From positions 1-42,774 of the forward strand of contig DAOUQC010000039.1 in the NCBI GenBank assembly GCA_030625775.1: a stretch of DNA of 42,774 nucleotides, in the 5' to 3' direction. This document shows, piece after piece, positions 41,288 to 42,774 of this stretch. Every line of letters starts with the position of its first letter. Within the stretch, counting starts at the first letter, position 1. The notes beneath the pieces were generated by a model, which did no database searches, was not told the origin of the DNA, and was given only the letters and a program-made list of their open reading frames with translations. The translations under genes and the position numbers were made by a program. The DNA comes from Verrucomicrobiota bacterium (lineage in GTDB: Bacteria > Verrucomicrobiota > Verrucomicrobiia > Verrucomicrobiales > DEV007).

Positions 41288-42463
41288 TCAAATCTCAAAT
41301 TTTCCCAAACACCACTCATACTCCTTTACGATCTGATCCACTACATCCCCGGCCCGCATGGCCTCCGGCATCACCGCCCAGGTATAAGTCTCGATTTCAA
41401 AATGCGAACACAATCCAGGATCCGCTGCCAGCACATCCATCGTCGCCAAAATGTGATCCCGGGTGTCTCCAAACAAAGCCTCTGGCTGGGCATGCACCGG
41501 CACATGGAAATGTACCCGCCATTCATCACCAATCTCTGCTGCTTCCTCATCCGCAAAAGCCAAGGCATCAGGCAGATCCCGAAATCTCCTTGCAACTTCT
41601 TTTCCCTTCCTGATCACCACCTGGTGCAGGTAAACATCCTCCTCGAAAGCCTTTAGTCTTTCCCGCGCTTCCGCTGTCGGCTGCAAGCACAAAGCTGAAC
41701 TCAAATGGATTTTACTGATCCGAATCCCTGACGATTTTAACCTTCCAAGCGCTTCGCCTGCTTCTTCATACTCCACCGCCAAATGACAGGTATCATAATT
41801 CACCCCGATATTCTGCAATACCTCACTCTCATCCAAATCCTCCGCCCTTGCTGCCACCAGCAGTCGCTTGAAAAAACCCACCGTCTCCCCACTGGTTTCA
41901 AAATAACCCAGCGGTTCGGGTTCCAAACCCAGATGCAAATCCTGCCCCGTCTTGTCACGCAAGGCTTGAACATGCCGGTGGCATTTCAGCAAGTTGCCCA
42001 CCATCACCTCCCCCTGTACAGCGTCATCAAGAATAAACTCCTTAAATGAACCCGGCAGAGTGCTCACGCTGCCACTTATTCCCCCAGGCAGCAACTCACT
42101 CAGCAAATCAAACAACAGGCAAGTGTAGTCCAGGCGCTCCTGAGTGGTCCAGTCCGGCACATAGACCTGCTCCTTCACCCGTTCACCATGAAAAATCCCA
42201 TAGGGAAAACCATTGATTGTAAAAACATAACAAGAATTATCGTCCAACCATTCTTGAAAGCATTGCAGCGTCCCCTCGCCAGACCTTAGCTCTCCCGCCG
42301 CATCTGCACTCAGACGCAAACCAATCCCATAAGGTCGATCCGGACACACCTGGTCCTTCACCCGCAGAGTGTAGTTCTTCAGTGCCTCGAATGTCTCCTC
42401 CCAGGTCTCCCCGCGATGAATATTCGTGCAATACCCCAGATGCATTCCATGACCAATTTCCAT
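41288..42463 (-). CDS. eboE: EboE, TIM-barrel metabolite-traffic protein
   Basis: A 391-residue protein. The N-terminus MHLGYCTNIHRGETWEETFE, then PYGIGLRLSADAAGEL, FTINGFPYGIFHGE, VKEQVYVPDWTTQERLDYT and LLPGGISGSVSTLPGSFKEF are characteristic of EboE. Later segments, LHLGLEPEPLGYFET and NIGVNYDTCHLAVEYEEAGE, fit a xylose-isomerase-like TIM barrel with metal-binding acidic residues. In cyanobacteria EboE helps carry a scytonemin precursor to the periplasm; it is a barrel enzyme whose reaction is unknown. Met7 (42445) is an alternative start. It is the first Ebo gene of the three on this strand; the 72-bp gap upstream separates it from the kinase fragment. Confidence 0.9.
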   Translation of the reverse strand: MEIGHGMHLGYCTNIHRGETWEETFEALKNYTLRVKDQVCPDRPYGIGLRLSADAAGELRSGEGTLQCFQEWLDDNSCYVFTINGFPYGIFHGERVKEQVYVPDWTTQERLDYTCLLFDLLSELLPGGISGSVSTLPGSFKEFILDDAVQGEVMVGNLLKCHRHVQALRDKTGQDLHLGLEPEPLGYFETSGETVGFFKRLLVAARAEDLDESEVLQNIGVNYDTCHLAVEYEEAGEALGRLKSSGIRISKIHLSSALCLQPTAEARERLKAFEEDVYLHQVVIRKGKEVARRFRDLPDALAFADEEAAEIGDEWRVHFHVPVHAQPEALFGDTRDHILATMDVLAADPGLCSHFEIETYTWAVMPEAMRAGDVVDQIVKEYEWCLGKFEI

Positions 42464-42535
42464 CCATCACTTTCGCACCCTATGCCTCCACTTCAACAGT
42501 CAACAATTCTGGCTGCTGAATTCTGAATTCCCTCC

Positions 42536-42774
42536 TTACTCAACACTCAAAGCTCTCCCTGCTTGTGGAAGTCCTGCTTTTTTCTCTGCATCAAGCCACT
42601 CGACAAACTGGTTCGAGCAATCACAAATCCCTCTCAGAGCCGCCGCCTCCTCTTCAGGAATCCCATCCTCCATCAAAATCAAATCGGTGAACCCTCTGAT
42701 CGAAGCCAGAATATTGCGAAAATCATGCCTGACTTCACGGTCCCGCAAACGACTCGCCTGTTGATCCGGTTCAT
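42536..42774 (-). CDS. C-terminal end of a protein with a histidine-kinase-type DHp helix (5' end beyond window)
   Basis: The frame is open to the right edge on the minus strand; only the last 78 codons are visible, ending at TAA (42536-42538). It contains REVRHDFRNILASIRGFTDL, a typical phosphoacceptor H-box with its histidine, followed by a second helix and then the stop. No N, G1, F or G2 boxes of the ATPase domain follow, so the protein ends just after the dimerisation-phosphotransfer helices. It could be a histidine-phosphotransfer partner, or a protein whose kinase domain lies upstream of the DHp. The apparent TTG-started short frame is only part of it. Confidence 0.65.
   Translation of the reverse strand, partial: EPDQQASRLRDREVRHDFRNILASIRGFTDLILMEDGIPEEEAAALRGICDCSNQFVEWLDAEKKAGLPQAGRALSVE

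Noticed and set aside
1-42774. CRISPR arrays, insertion sequences, integrases, phage genes, rRNA genes
   Set aside because: No regularly spaced repeats, transposase-like proteins or rRNA-like sequence were seen in reading both strands.

Overview
The window looks like chromosomal DNA of a member of the Verrucomicrobiota (PVC superphylum). The evidence is indirect. There is a PSD1/DUF1549-DUF1553 protein next to a DUF1501 protein, a family-1 sulfatase, a cbb3 oxidase locus with fused subunits I and II, LysM lipoproteins, and starts that mostly lack strong Shine-Dalgarno sequences. No species can be named. I see no rRNA or tRNA gene, transposase, integrase or CRISPR array. This is mostly core and metabolic DNA with a few accessory modules.

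Layout. 1-4493 (minus): a two-gene catabolic module, PSD1/LamG cytochrome-like protein followed by a Tat-exported DUF1501 protein that runs off the left edge. 4494-5047: a gene-poor gap. 5048-7012 (plus): a TetR-family regulator flanked by two identical 14-bp perfect palindromes, then a 61-residue membrane protein, a DUF1348 (NTF2-like) protein and a flavin-binding pyridoxamine-phosphate-oxidase-like protein. 7160-8605: a secreted sulfatase. 8620-10265 (minus): a cysteine-free MIP18/DUF59-like protein and a secreted beta-propeller lactonase. 10266-10619: a regulatory gap with a perfect palindrome and a tandem NrdR-like box pair ahead of smc (10620-14399). 14508-17800: 2-oxoacid dehydrogenase E1 alpha, E1 beta and E2. 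17881-18165: pterin-carbinolamine dehydratase. 18420-19406: cysK with a strong terminator. 19544-20503: a membrane-anchored TPR protein. 20513-22348: a SulP/STAS anion transporter.

22436-30817 (minus) is a complete cbb3 cytochrome oxidase and assembly operon, in transcription order: ccoS-like, fused ccoN-ccoO, ccoQ-like, single-haem ccoP, ccoG, a 54-residue one-helix protein where ccoH/fixH normally lies, a TauE/SafE-like protein and ccoI. Two of these small genes (30662-30817 and 25558-25722) were found by translating the gaps by hand. Then follow a lipoprotein, an acyl-CoA desaturase with a coiled-coil tail, a small unknown gene, purH, rplM-rpsI, a thioredoxin-like protein with no active-site cysteines, and a SET-domain protein between two LysM lipoproteins.

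39089-42463 (minus) is the most unusual module: eboE, eboC and eboD, three genes of the Ebo cluster (EboE TIM-barrel metabolite-traffic protein, EboC UbiA-like prenyltransferase, EboD dehydroquinate-synthase-like enzyme). EboA, EboB and EboF are not in the window. The right edge holds the C-terminal end of a protein with a histidine-kinase-type phosphoacceptor helix but no ATPase domain after it.

The main leads are the Ebo module, the tandem NrdR-like boxes at the smc promoter, the rearranged cbb3 operon, the TetR-palindrome module, and a 22-bp near-identical intergenic repeat at 4554-4575 and 7050-7071.
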